Source: an uncultured Granulosicoccaceae bacterium | GTDB taxonomy: Bacteria; Pseudomonadota; Gammaproteobacteria; CALCKW01 | DNA: 5,257 nt | Assembly: GCA_937941555.1 (NCBI GenBank) | Contig: CALDHJ010000133.1 | Span: 1 to 5,257 of the forward strand | Direction: 5' to 3' | Part shown: positions 1-5,257 of the stretch, one piece after another | Layout: each line of letters opens with the position of its first letter | Position numbering within the stretch: the first letter of the stretch is position 1 | Made by a program: the position numbers and the translations under genes | The notes under the pieces: generated by a model | The model's input: the letters and a program-made list of their open reading frames with translations, nothing else | The model's database searches: none | What the model was told of the DNA's origin: nothing

Positions 1-533
1 CCGATCGGGCCCCCGCCGATCACCAATGCGGTTTCCCCGGCTTGCAATGCGGACATGCGCACATCGTGGCACGCGACCGCGAGTGGCTCGACCAGTGCGG
101 CGTCCTTGAGGTTCATGTCGGCGGGCAGGGTGTGCAGGGTATGGGCCGGGACATTCCAGACCTGTTGCATCGCGCCGTTGGTGTCGAGCCCGAGGAAGTC
201 GAGGTTGTGGCAGATGTGGTCGTGTCCGGCCTCGCAGGCCGGGCAATCGCCGCAAGCCGCAAGCGGTCGAACCACAACCGTGTCACCTGGTGAAAAGCCG
301 CTGACAGCACTGCCAACGGCCGCCACAGTGCCGGACATTTCGTGCCCGATGATCCGCTCGAAGCCGACGCGCGCATCCATGTTGCCGTGGAACACGTGCA
401 TGTCCGTGCCGCAAATGCCGCAATAGGCCACGCGTACAGCGACTTCATCGGCCGCGGGTGGCACGAGATCGAGTGTGGTGACTTCAAACTGGCGGTTGCC
501 GCGGTATACCGCGGCGGAGATTTGTTCAGTCAT
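1..533 (-). CDS. Zinc-dependent MDR-family alcohol/polyol dehydrogenase (3' end cut off by window edge)
   Basis: This is the N-terminal 177 residues of a medium-chain dehydrogenase/reductase, which oxidises an alcohol, polyol or sugar-acid hydroxyl with NAD(P)+ in the cytoplasm. I read it by translating the minus strand from the ATG at 533; the frame stays open to the window edge. Seen: the GroES-like catalytic domain with CGICGTD at residues 38-44 (catalytic zinc ligand Cys41), GHE at 63-65 (His64, Glu65), the four structural-zinc cysteines Cys94, Cys97, Cys100 and Cys108, and VEP at 148-150. The first Rossmann glycines (VIGGGPI, 171-177) appear just before the cut. The family is usually about 340-350 aa, so about half is present. 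An AGGA ribosome site (541-544) lies 7 bases before the start. It follows the dehydratase by 20 bp and is almost certainly co-transcribed with it, so a role in the same sugar-acid pathway is inferred. It resembles threonine, sorbitol and L-idonate/galactitol dehydrogenases; the substrate cannot be told. Confidence 0.93.
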   Translation of the reverse strand, partial: MTEQISAAVYRGNRQFEVTTLDLVPPAADEVAVRVAYCGICGTDMHVFHGNMDARVGFERIIGHEMSGTVAAVGSAVSGFSPGDTVVVRPLAACGDCPACEAGHDHICHNLDFLGLDTNGAMQQVWNVPAHTLHTLPADMNLKDAALVEPLAVACHDVRMSALQAGETALVIGGGPI

Positions 534-553
534 GTGGCGGTCCTGTGCGTTGT

Positions 554-1675
554 TCAGTGTTGGCTGTCGTGCGCGTCTCGGAGCGCGCGCCAGTCGAAAT
601 TGACACCGATACCCGGCGTGTCGGGTACGACAGCAAGGCTGTCTTCGACCACCAGGGGGCGGTCTGTGTAGCGGTCGATCGGGAAACTGTGTACCTCCAG
701 CCAACCGGCATTGGACTGAGCTGAGACGAGACTGACGTGCAATTCCTGCATGCCGTGGCTGCACGCGGGAATGTTGGCGGCGTTGGCGAGCGATGCCACG
801 CGCAGCCAGCCGGTGATGCCGCCGCAGTTGGAGGCATCCGGTTGGATGTATGCCAGGCGCGCGTCGCGAAAGGCGAACTCGAACTCGTGCACCGTGTGCA
901 GATTTTCACCCATGGCCAACGGTACCCCGGTCGCCTGGTTGATTCGGCGGTAGCCGAGGTAGTCATCGGGGATGATCGGTTCCTCGAACCAGAGGATGTC
1001 GTGGGCCTTGAACGCATTGGCGGCGTCTATGGCTTGCTCGACGGACAGCGCGTAGTTGGCATCGACCATGAACGCACGCTCTGGCCCGAGCAGCGAGCGC
1101 ACCGCCGCCACGCGCTCCACGTCTGTTGCCAAGGCGGGTTGGCCAACCTTGATCTTGACTGCATCAAAACCCCGCGCAAGGTATCCCTCGGTCTGACGCA
1201 ACAGTTTGTCCAACGGAAAATTGAGGTCGATGCCGCCGCAGTAGGCCTTGCAGCGATCGCTGGCGCCGCCGGCCACTTGCCACAGTGGGGAGTCGAGTGC
1301 CTTGCATCGCAGATCCCACAGCGCGATATCAATGGCGGACACGGCAAACGACACGAGGCCGCCACGTCCGACGTAGTGCAGATGCCAATTGAGCTGATCC
1401 TGAATGGCTTCCACGTCGGTGACATCCTGGCCGAGCAGTTGGGGCGCGATGTCGTGTTCGATCAGGGCGGCGATGGCGCGCCCGCCGCGGCCGCCGGTAT
1501 AGGTGTAGCCCGTGCCTTCGCTGCCATCGCGCAGACGCACCGTGGCGGTTATCAGCTCGAAGTGCGTGTGGTCACCGTGTTTTGCGTCGGTCAAGATTTC
1601 GTCGAGCGGCAGACTGAAGCGATTGACTGCAACAGCCTCAACGGGTGAGGAGGCTCCGGTTCGAGCTGAAGGCAT
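554..1675 (-). CDS. Enolase-superfamily, mandelate racemase-subgroup sugar-acid dehydratase
   Basis: A 373-aa protein of the mandelate racemase/muconate lactonizing family, the usual length for it. Such enzymes use Mg2+ to abstract a proton alpha to a carboxylate; sugar-acid members dehydrate aldonates or aldarates to 2-keto-3-deoxy acids. Seen: an N-terminal capping domain (about 13-130) with [12 protein letters not shown] at 54-65; the barrel with the KxK pair Lys174/Lys176 (VKIKVG); metal ligands Asp205 (VDAN), Glu231 in WFEEP and Glu257 (MGEN); the His-Asp dyad Asp280 (QPDASN) and His307 (CSHG); and Glu327. This ligand set defines the mandelate racemase subgroup and shows an intact active site. 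The frame is open upstream to 1864, but ATG 1675 is chosen because the longer version would cross the promoter and the kinase start; no ATG, GTG or TTG lies in the first 17 codons after it. A weak GGA at 1685-1687 is the only ribosome-site candidate. The neighbouring KDG-kinase and dehydrogenase argue for a sugar-acid substrate; which one is unknown (galactarate/talarate, gluconate and fuconate types are all possible). Confidence 0.93.
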   Translation of the reverse strand: MPSARTGASSPVEAVAVNRFSLPLDEILTDAKHGDHTHFELITATVRLRDGSEGTGYTYTGGRGGRAIAALIEHDIAPQLLGQDVTDVEAIQDQLNWHLHYVGRGGLVSFAVSAIDIALWDLRCKALDSPLWQVAGGASDRCKAYCGGIDLNFPLDKLLRQTEGYLARGFDAVKIKVGQPALATDVERVAAVRSLLGPERAFMVDANYALSVEQAIDAANAFKAHDILWFEEPIIPDDYLGYRRINQATGVPLAMGENLHTVHEFEFAFRDARLAYIQPDASNCGGITGWLRVASLANAANIPACSHGMQELHVSLVSAQSNAGWLEVHSFPIDRYTDRPLVVEDSLAVVPDTPGIGVNFDWRALRDAHDSQH

Positions 1676-1692
1676 GGCGATACATCCGCTTT

Positions 1693-1707
1693 TTTGGTCG
1701 GACCAAA
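1693..1707. promoter_or_regulatory. Perfect 15-bp palindromic operator, GntR/FadR-subfamily type
   Basis: The sequence TTTGGTC-G-GACCAAA is a perfect inverted repeat around position 1700. The TGGTC/GACCA core matches the kind of site bound by FadR-subfamily (FCD-domain) GntR repressors, which often control sugar-acid and organic-acid catabolism. It covers the end of the -10 and the predicted start site of the minus-strand promoter, a classic repression position. A binding regulator would respond to the pathway substrate or a keto-deoxy intermediate. No regulator gene is in the window, so the family assignment rests on site shape alone; a LacI-type protein is a less likely alternative. Confidence 0.65.
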
Positions 1708-1734
1708 TATCGTGATTTTGGACAGAATTGTCAA
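1706..1734 (-). promoter_or_regulatory. Sigma70-type promoter of the dehydratase-dehydrogenase operon
   Basis: On the minus strand a perfect -35 TTGACA (1734-1729) is followed after exactly 17 bases by GATATT (1711-1706), four of six matches to the -10 consensus. The predicted start is near 1699, leaving a leader of about 24 bases before the ATG at 1675. This supports the chosen dehydratase start. The -10 overlaps the palindrome at 1693-1707 and the -35 lies inside the palindrome at 1724-1738, so the promoter looks repressible. Promoter function is inferred from the hexamers only. Confidence 0.65.
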
Positions 1735-1738
1735 TTCT
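1724..1738. promoter_or_regulatory. Second perfect 15-bp palindrome over the -35
   Basis: AGAATTG-T-CAATTCT is a perfect inverted repeat centred on 1731, and it contains the TTGACA -35 element of the minus-strand promoter. Its centre is 31 bp from that of the 1693-1707 palindrome, about three helical turns, so proteins on the two sites would sit on the same face of the DNA. A second GAATTG occurs at 1745-1750, exactly 20 bp after the first (1725-1730). The site differs in sequence from the TTTGGTC palindrome, so it may bind another protein, or it may be a palindrome arising partly by chance in an AT-rich promoter. Confidence 0.4.
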
Positions 1739-1750
1739 TATGGGGAATTG

Positions 1751-1770
1751 CCAAATTTGGTTATACGATA
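1751..1770 (+). promoter_or_regulatory. Possible kdgK promoter region with CCAAATTTGG palindrome
   Basis: A perfect 10-bp palindrome CCAAATTTGG (1751-1760) is followed by TATACGATA (1762-1770), the best -10-like sequence before the kinase gene. No acceptable -35 lies 16-18 bp upstream (the bases there are G-rich). Either the promoter is weak or activator-dependent, or the true start is elsewhere. The palindrome shares CCAAA/TTTGG half-sites with the 1693-1707 operator and could be a degenerate second site for the same regulator, coordinating both arms of the locus. Confidence 0.3.
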
Positions 1771-1814
1771 GGGGCTCAACCCCGGATCGGCCGCAAACGA
1801 CTGACAGCCCGAAC

Positions 1815-2780
1815 ATGAAAACGTCACCCGATATCACACGACTGGCTTGTCTCGGCGAGGTCATGATCGAGCTTGCGACTCTGGACGCGCGAACTGCGCA
1901 AATCGGCGTGGCAGGCGATACCTACAACACGGCGGTGTACCTCAGGCGGCTGCTGTCCGAACAGCGCGATGACTACGACACACCCGCCGCACGCGACCTC
2001 AGCGTGAGCTACATCACGGCGCTCGGCGACGATCCCATGAGCGATCGCATTCAGGCCGAACTGCAGCAACACGATCTCGATACTGACTGCGTCGAGCGCC
2101 GACCGGGACAGTCACCCGGGCTCTACGCGATCGAAACCGATGCCAATGGCGAACGCAGTTTCAGCTATTGGCGTGAGAACGCAGCTGCAAGGAGCCTGTT
2201 CCAATCGCCTGCGCGTGTCGCGCTGTCCTGTATCGAGACGTTCGACCTGATCTACCTCTCGGGTATTAGCCTTGCAATATTGCCCAGCGACATGCGCACA
2301 CAACTGCTGGCGGAGCTTGGCCACTTCCGCGCGAAGGGTGGCACTGTGGCGTTTGACAGCAACTATCGCCCCCGGCTGTGGGAGAGCCAGGCGGTTGCGC
2401 GCGAGGTAACAGAAGCCATGTGGTCCTCTGTCGACATCGCGCTGCCGTCGCTCGACGATGAAATGGCGCTGTTCGGTGACATCGATGAAGCAGCCGTGCT
2501 CGATCGCCTGGCACGTTGCGGTGTGAGTGTGGGTGCCTTGAAGCGTGGCGAGCAGGGGCCGATGGATCTCGGACCCGACACGGATGCGAGCGAACACGGG
2601 TCATTTGCGCGTGTCGAGCAGGTGCTCGACACCACCGCGGCGGGAGACAGTTTCAACGCGGGTTGGCTCGCGGCTTTTGTGCAGGGTCGAGATGCACACG
2701 CACGCCTGGTGTGCGGCCATGCTCTGGCAAGCCAGGTGGTACAGAAGCAGGGTGCCATTGTTGATACCGTCACGGTGTAA
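1815..2780 (+). CDS. kdgK: 2-keto-3-deoxygluconate kinase (PfkB/ribokinase family)
   Basis: A 321-aa cytoplasmic sugar kinase that transfers phosphate from ATP to 2-keto-3-deoxygluconate (or a close keto-deoxy acid), giving KDPG for cleavage by KDPG aldolase to pyruvate and glyceraldehyde-3-phosphate. Seen: LGEVMIEL at 13-20, the substrate-loop GDTYNTA at 34-40, ITALGDD at 67-73, the KDG-kinase signature [19 protein letters not shown] at 102-120 followed by ENAAAR, SGISLA at 149-154, DSNYRPRLW at 181-189, and the PfkB signature [13 protein letters not shown] at 272-284 with catalytic Asp278. Length is normal for KdgK. The frame is open upstream to 1728, but ATG 1815 begins just before the conserved first strand. 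No clear Shine-Dalgarno precedes it. It diverges from the dehydratase operon across a shared 139-bp control region, consistent with phosphorylating the dehydratase product. A kinase for 2-keto-3-deoxygalactonate cannot be excluded. Confidence 0.92.
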   Translation: MKTSPDITRLACLGEVMIELATLDARTAQIGVAGDTYNTAVYLRRLLSEQRDDYDTPAARDLSVSYITALGDDPMSDRIQAELQQHDLDTDCVERRPGQSPGLYAIETDANGERSFSYWRENAAARSLFQSPARVALSCIETFDLIYLSGISLAILPSDMRTQLLAELGHFRAKGGTVAFDSNYRPRLWESQAVAREVTEAMWSSVDIALPSLDDEMALFGDIDEAAVLDRLARCGVSVGALKRGEQGPMDLGPDTDASEHGSFARVEQVLDTTAAGDSFNAGWLAAFVQGRDAHARLVCGHALASQVVQKQGAIVDTVTV

Positions 2781-2803
2781 GCGCTTCGGTTTTGTATCCG
2801 CGG

Positions 2804-2827
2804 GCCAGCCGTTTCCGTGCGGCTGGC
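2804..2827 (+). terminator. GC-rich hairpin after kdgK, possible transcription end
   Basis: GCCAGCCG (2804-2811) pairs perfectly with CGGCTGGC (2820-2827) around an 8-base loop, 24 bases after the kinase stop codon. The stem is strong, but the following bases (ATCGGGTTTAGG) contain only a short T run, so it is not a textbook Rho-independent terminator. It could be a weak terminator or an mRNA 3'-end stabiliser. Confidence 0.4.
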
Positions 2828-2889
2828 ATCGGGTTTAGGCTGCCCCGTGATCGGTCTTCGGACGGTGAAAGCAGTTATGGCGATGTCTG

Positions 2890-2919
2890 AGTGCACTGTT
2901 TGGCAGCGAGTGAATCACT
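2890..2919. promoter_or_regulatory. Pair of AGTG...CACT palindromes upstream of the DUF1028 operon
   Basis: AGTGCACT (2890-2897) and AGTGA-A-TCACT (2909-2919) are both perfect palindromes with the same AGTG/CACT arms, their centres about 20 bp or two helical turns apart. They lie upstream of the candidate promoter, a usual place for an activator such as a LysR-type protein, and a LysR gene ends this cluster. This is a positional inference; short palindromes also arise by chance. Confidence 0.28.
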
Positions 2920-2935
2920 GCTTCGGATTTCTCTA

Positions 2936-2974
2936 TTTGGCGTTGTGAACGCGTGGGCGATATTTTCCGCCAAA
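2936..2974 (+). promoter_or_regulatory. Weak candidate promoter flanked by a TTTGGCG/CGCCAAA inverted repeat
   Basis: TTGGCG (2937-2942, four of six -35 matches) is followed after 18 bases by TATTTT (2961-2966, four of six -10 matches). TTTGGCG at 2936-2942 and CGCCAAA at 2968-2974 form a perfect 7-bp inverted repeat bracketing the -35 and the predicted start site. The start codon of the DUF1028 gene lies about 60 bases downstream. The promoter is weak by sequence, fitting activator control, but the match is not strong enough to be sure. Confidence 0.3.
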
Positions 2975-3035
2975 CGGCATAGACTCCGGTGCACCAGAAG
3001 GGCGACCCTGTCCACGCCCAAACGTGAGCCTCACC

Positions 3036-3710
3036 ATGACTTTCTCTGTTGTAGCCCGCTGCGCCGAGACCGGCATGTTCGGCGTTGCCGTGGCGTCCAG
3101 CTCGCCCGCAGTTGCCGCGCGTTGTGCCTATGCCCGGGCAGGGGTGGGTGCTGTCGCCAGCCAGAACGTTACCGACCCGACGCTCGGTTCGCTCGCCCTC
3201 GACCTGCTTGAACGCGGCGTCGACAGCGCCGAGACGGTGGCGACCTTGCGTCGCACCCGAAACCACATGGCTTACCGCCAGCTTCTGGTGGTTGACGCGT
3301 CGGGTTGCAGCGCCATTCACTCGGGCGAAAACGCGCTGGGAATCTGGAGCGAGGCCGCTGCGGAGAACGTCGCCTGTGGTGGGAACCTGCTCGCCAAAGC
3401 CGATGTACCAGCGCGCATGGTGGATGCCTTCTCGGCGAGCGAAGGCGCGCTGGGGGATCGGTTGGTTACGACACTTCGGGCTGCGCTGGAAGCGGGCGGG
3501 GAGGCCGGGCCTGTGCATTCGGCTGGCCTGAAGTTGGTGCGCGACGTGCCCTGGCCGGTTGCAGATTTGCGGGTCGACTGGAGCGATGACGACCCCGTTG
3601 CAGAATTGTCAGCGTTGTGGCTGCGCTACGCGCCGCAATTGAACGACTATGTCACGCGTGCGCTCGATCCCTCGGCGGCTCCGAGCTACGGCGTGGCAGG
3701 CGATGAATAG
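3036..3710 (+). CDS. DUF1028 family protein, putative Ntn-hydrolase
   Basis: A 224-aa protein recognisable as DUF1028 by its opening MTFSVVARCAETGMFGVAV, then the Ser/Ala-rich segment SSSPAVAARC and GVGAVASQNVTDPTLG, the helix LALDLLERGVD, and the strand QLLVVDASG followed by HSGENA and GGNLLA. Pfam places DUF1028 in the N-terminal-nucleophile hydrolase clan, whose members cleave amide bonds; no general substrate is established for the family, to my knowledge. ATG 3036 is chosen over the in-frame GTG at 3024 because family members start MTF and because Thr2 would then become N-terminal after Met removal, as an Ntn nucleophile requires. The Shine-Dalgarno match is poor (GTGAG, 7 bases before). 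It shows no signal peptide, so it is probably cytoplasmic. It precedes a Rieske oxygenase by 21 bp and is likely in one operon with it, so the two may act on the same compound; this is inference. Length is normal and the gene looks intact. Confidence 0.88.
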   Translation: MTFSVVARCAETGMFGVAVASSSPAVAARCAYARAGVGAVASQNVTDPTLGSLALDLLERGVDSAETVATLRRTRNHMAYRQLLVVDASGCSAIHSGENALGIWSEAAAENVACGGNLLAKADVPARMVDAFSASEGALGDRLVTTLRAALEAGGEAGPVHSAGLKLVRDVPWPVADLRVDWSDDDPVAELSALWLRYAPQLNDYVTRALDPSAAPSYGVAGDE

Positions 3711-3720
3711 TGTTGTGATC

Positions 3721-3725
3721 GAGGA
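3721..3725 (+). promoter_or_regulatory. Ribosome binding site of the Rieske oxygenase gene
   Basis: GAGGA lies 6 bases before the ATG at 3732. It is the clearest Shine-Dalgarno in the window and fixes the start of the oxygenase, so the long low-complexity N-terminal tail is probably truly translated. Confidence 0.7.
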
Positions 3726-3731
3726 CCCGAC

Positions 3732-4907
3732 ATGGCAGCAAAAGCGTCTGCGAAACGCGTAGCAACCGTTCGATCTCCGCGCCCTGCACCTGGTGCGTCG
3801 GCGCGTGCACCCGCGCGAGCAAGTCGCGACGCCGTCAATCCGGTTGCCGCCCGTTCGGGAGCGTCTCGCGTCGGCTTGTCTGCGAGCCACTATACGAGCA
3901 GCACTGTGTATGCACGTGAACAGCAGTTCCTGTTTGCACGGGGGTGGGTTGCGTTGTGCCGGGAAGACGAGCTGTCCGAGCCGGGAGGGTTTGTGGCAAC
4001 GCAGCTCTTTGATGAACCCGTTGTGGTCGTGCGTGGCAAAGACAACCGCGTGCGCGTGCTGTCCAATGTGTGTCGACACCGCGGCATGTTGTTGGCCGAG
4101 GGGACAGGGTGCGTCTCACGCTTGCAATGTCCCTACCACGCCTGGACCTACGGTCTCGACGGAAAGTTGCTGGGTGCGCCGTTGATGCGCGATCAGGTGG
4201 CCAAACGCAATTGCGATTTACCCGAGTTCGGGGTGTGGTGTTGGGGCGGATTTGTCTTTGCCAACGCCGATCGCAAGGTGCGTCCCCCGCGCATGACCGC
4301 ACTCGATCAGCAGATCGGCCGCTACGGGTTCGAGCACTTCCACCTCATCGATGTGTTCGAAGAGGAGTGGCCCTGCAATTGGAAGTGTCTGGTCGAAAAT
4401 TTCATGGATGCCTACCACTTGTCGGTTGTGCATCCCGGCACACTGCGGCCGTTGACGCCGAGCCATCTGAGCCGCAAGAGCGTCAGCGGCAAGGCGTTCA
4501 CGAGTTACATCGCGAACTACACCGATACAGCGCCGCTTCGCCGCAACCACGCTGCCGAATTGAGCGACGCCGAGCGCAGGCAATCCCAGCTTTTCTGTGT
4601 GTACCCCTTTCTCATTGCCTCGGTGTCGGCAGACACCCTGGCGTTTCTGATGTTGCAACCCAACGGGGTCGATTCGGTGCGTGTGCGCTGGGGGTTGTCG
4701 AGTTTCGAGGCCCGCTTGAGTCGCGGCGCGGCGCGCACGCGGGTCAAGAAATGGCAGGCGATCAACCAGGAAGACCACGCGGTGCTGGCGCGGCTGCAAC
4801 ACGGTTTGCGCTCGCGGGTGTATCGACCCGGGCCACTTGCGCCGCCGGATCTGGAAGGCAGCGTGGCCGATTTCCACCGGTGGTACCGCGGGGCATTGAA
4901 GAAATAA
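3732..4907 (+). CDS. Rieske non-heme iron oxygenase, alpha (catalytic) subunit
   Basis: A 391-aa oxygenase component that uses O2 and electrons from a reductase to hydroxylate, demethylate or otherwise oxidise a small substrate. Seen: the Rieske [2Fe-2S] ligands Cys114-x-His116 and Cys133-x2-His136 (CPYHAW), and the catalytic motif ENFMDAYHLSVVH at 222-234 with Fe ligands His229 and His234 and bridging Asp226, spaced as in naphthalene dioxygenase. The third Fe ligand is probably Asp348 in NQEDH. All metal sites look intact. Asp226 rather than Glu as bridge, and the motif around it, separate it from carnitine/choline monooxygenases, which carry Glu; the substrate is not predictable. Residues 1-48 are an Ala/Arg/Ser/Pro-rich tail before the folded domain (ASHYTSSTVY onward), unusual for the family. 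No beta subunit, ferredoxin or reductase lies within the window, so it may be a homo-oligomer relying on partners encoded elsewhere. It is preceded by the DUF1028 gene (21 bp) and followed by a LysR regulator (46 bp). Confidence 0.95.
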   Translation: MAAKASAKRVATVRSPRPAPGASARAPARASRDAVNPVAARSGASRVGLSASHYTSSTVYAREQQFLFARGWVALCREDELSEPGGFVATQLFDEPVVVVRGKDNRVRVLSNVCRHRGMLLAEGTGCVSRLQCPYHAWTYGLDGKLLGAPLMRDQVAKRNCDLPEFGVWCWGGFVFANADRKVRPPRMTALDQQIGRYGFEHFHLIDVFEEEWPCNWKCLVENFMDAYHLSVVHPGTLRPLTPSHLSRKSVSGKAFTSYIANYTDTAPLRRNHAAELSDAERRQSQLFCVYPFLIASVSADTLAFLMLQPNGVDSVRVRWGLSSFEARLSRGAARTRVKKWQAINQEDHAVLARLQHGLRSRVYRPGPLAPPDLEGSVADFHRWYRGALKK

Positions 4908-4953
4908 CGGCAGTGCGTCAGAGTCTGCAGTTCGGGCATGCGGACGAATAGCG

Positions 4954-5257
4954 ATGGCATTGGGTTTTACACTCAGGCAGTTGGAGTATTTTGTGGCTGT
5001 GGGTGACGCCGGCAGCATTGCCCAGGCTGCCGAGCAGATTCACATTTCCGCGCCGTCCATTTCCGCTGCGATTTCCGGCCTCGAGCGTCAGTTCGATGTG
5101 CAGCTCTTTGTTCGTCAGCACGCGCAGGGTCTGTCGCTGACGCCTGGCGGACGCGAGCTGCTCGCGGAAGCGCGGCGGTTGCTCAAGCAGGCCGATGCGC
5201 TGACCGCGGTGGCGTCGGATATCGGTGGAGCGGTGCGCGGGCCGCTGGCGATCGGCT
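4954..5257 (+). CDS. LysR-type transcriptional regulator (5' part, cut off by window edge)
   Basis: The first 101 residues of a LysR-family DNA-binding regulator, read by translating from ATG 4954; the frame stays open to the window end. Seen: RQLEYFVAVGDAGSIAQAAE (8-27) and the recognition helix ISAPSISAAISGLERQFDVQLF (31-52), the classic winged helix-turn-helix, then LTPGGRELL (62-70), the linker helix, and GPLAIG (96-101), which begins the co-inducer-binding domain. Usual length is about 300 aa, so one third is present. GGA at 4942-4944, 9 bases before the ATG, may be the ribosome site. It points the same way as the oxygenase and follows its stop by 46 bp with no terminator between, so it may be co-transcribed. 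LysR proteins often control neighbouring catabolic genes, so control of the DUF1028-Rieske unit is likely but inferred. The divergent layout typical of LysR targets is absent here; a target beyond the window edge remains possible. Confidence 0.93.
   Translation, partial: MALGFTLRQLEYFVAVGDAGSIAQAAEQIHISAPSISAAISGLERQFDVQLFVRQHAQGLSLTPGGRELLAEARRLLKQADALTAVASDIGGAVRGPLAIG

Larger units (their letters stand above)
2781..3035. other. Intergenic stretch between kdgK and the DUF1028 gene
   Basis: No credible gene is visible on either strand in these 255 bases; open frames crossing it are antisense shadows of the flanking genes. It holds a GC-rich hairpin near the kinase end, two small AGTG...CACT palindromes around 2890-2919, and a weak promoter-like region at about 2937-2966 before the DUF1028 gene. 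Base composition falls towards AT around 2920-2970, as expected of a promoter. Confidence 0.6.

Noticed and set aside
737..1648. Long plus-strand open frame (303 codons) opposite the dehydratase
   Set aside because: Its translation shows no recognisable domain; it is the antisense shadow of a well-supported enzyme in GC-rich DNA.
1771..1783. GGGG-CTCAA-CCCC mini-hairpin in the kinase leader as a riboswitch or attenuator
   Set aside because: A 4-bp stem alone is too small, with no U tract or alternative pairing partner visible.
1728..1814. Upstream TTG start for the kinase at 1728
   Set aside because: It lies inside the palindromic promoter region and adds 29 residues before the conserved first strand; ATG 1815 fits KdgK length.
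1676..1864. N-terminal extension of the dehydratase to an upstream ATG at 1864
   Set aside because: It would run through the promoter, both palindromes and the kinase start, and adds 63 residues with no family counterpart; ATG 1675 gives the normal length.
2766..2776. ACCG-TCA-CGGT inverted repeat just before the kinase stop codon
   Set aside because: It is a 4-bp stem within coding sequence; likely chance.
2835..3518. Minus-strand open frame (227 codons) across the intergenic region and DUF1028
   Set aside because: The translation is low-complexity with no motif; the DUF1028 frame on the other strand is clearly the real one.
4218..5018. Long minus-strand open frame (266 codons) opposite the oxygenase
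   Set aside because: It overlaps the oxygenase metal-binding coding sequence and the start of the LysR gene, and no family is recognisable.

Overview
The window is a stretch of GC-rich chromosome (roughly low 60s % GC by eye) from a proteobacterium with heterotrophic, small-molecule catabolic habits. The gene families (enolase-superfamily sugar-acid dehydratase, 2-keto-3-deoxygluconate kinase, DUF1028, Rieske oxygenase, LysR regulator) are common in soil and marine Alpha-, Beta- and Gammaproteobacteria. Nothing in the window fixes the genus. Coding density is high, and there are no RNA genes, mobile elements or CRISPR arrays.

Left half (1-2780): a divergent sugar-acid catabolic locus. On the minus strand a mandelate-racemase-subgroup dehydratase (554-1675) is followed 20 bp later by a zinc-dependent MDR alcohol/polyol dehydrogenase (start at 533, cut by the window edge). 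On the plus strand is a PfkB-family 2-keto-3-deoxygluconate kinase (1815-2780). The 139-bp divergent control region (1676-1814) holds a good minus-strand sigma70 promoter (TTGACA, 17 bp, GATATT). A perfect 15-bp palindrome of the GntR/FadR operator type sits on its -10/start-site region, and a second perfect 15-bp palindrome covers its -35. The inferred pathway is dehydrogenase oxidation of a sugar or sugar acid, dehydration to a 2-keto-3-deoxy acid, then phosphorylation to a KDPG-type intermediate. The true substrate cannot be read from the sequence.

Middle (2781-3035): a 255-bp non-coding stretch with a GC-rich hairpin just after the kinase gene, two AGTG...CACT palindromes, and a weak candidate promoter flanked by a 7-bp inverted repeat.

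Right half (3036-5257): a second transcription unit on the plus strand. It has a DUF1028 Ntn-hydrolase-like protein, then after 21 bp a Rieske non-heme iron oxygenase alpha subunit with all metal ligands and an unusual Ala/Arg/Ser/Pro-rich N-terminal tail, then after 46 bp the start of a LysR-type regulator that runs off the window. The pairing of a putative amidohydrolase with an orphan Rieske oxygenase and a LysR regulator suggests a small catabolic module for an amide- or N-containing or aromatic compound. No ferredoxin or reductase partner is present in the window. This module is the least characterised part of the window.
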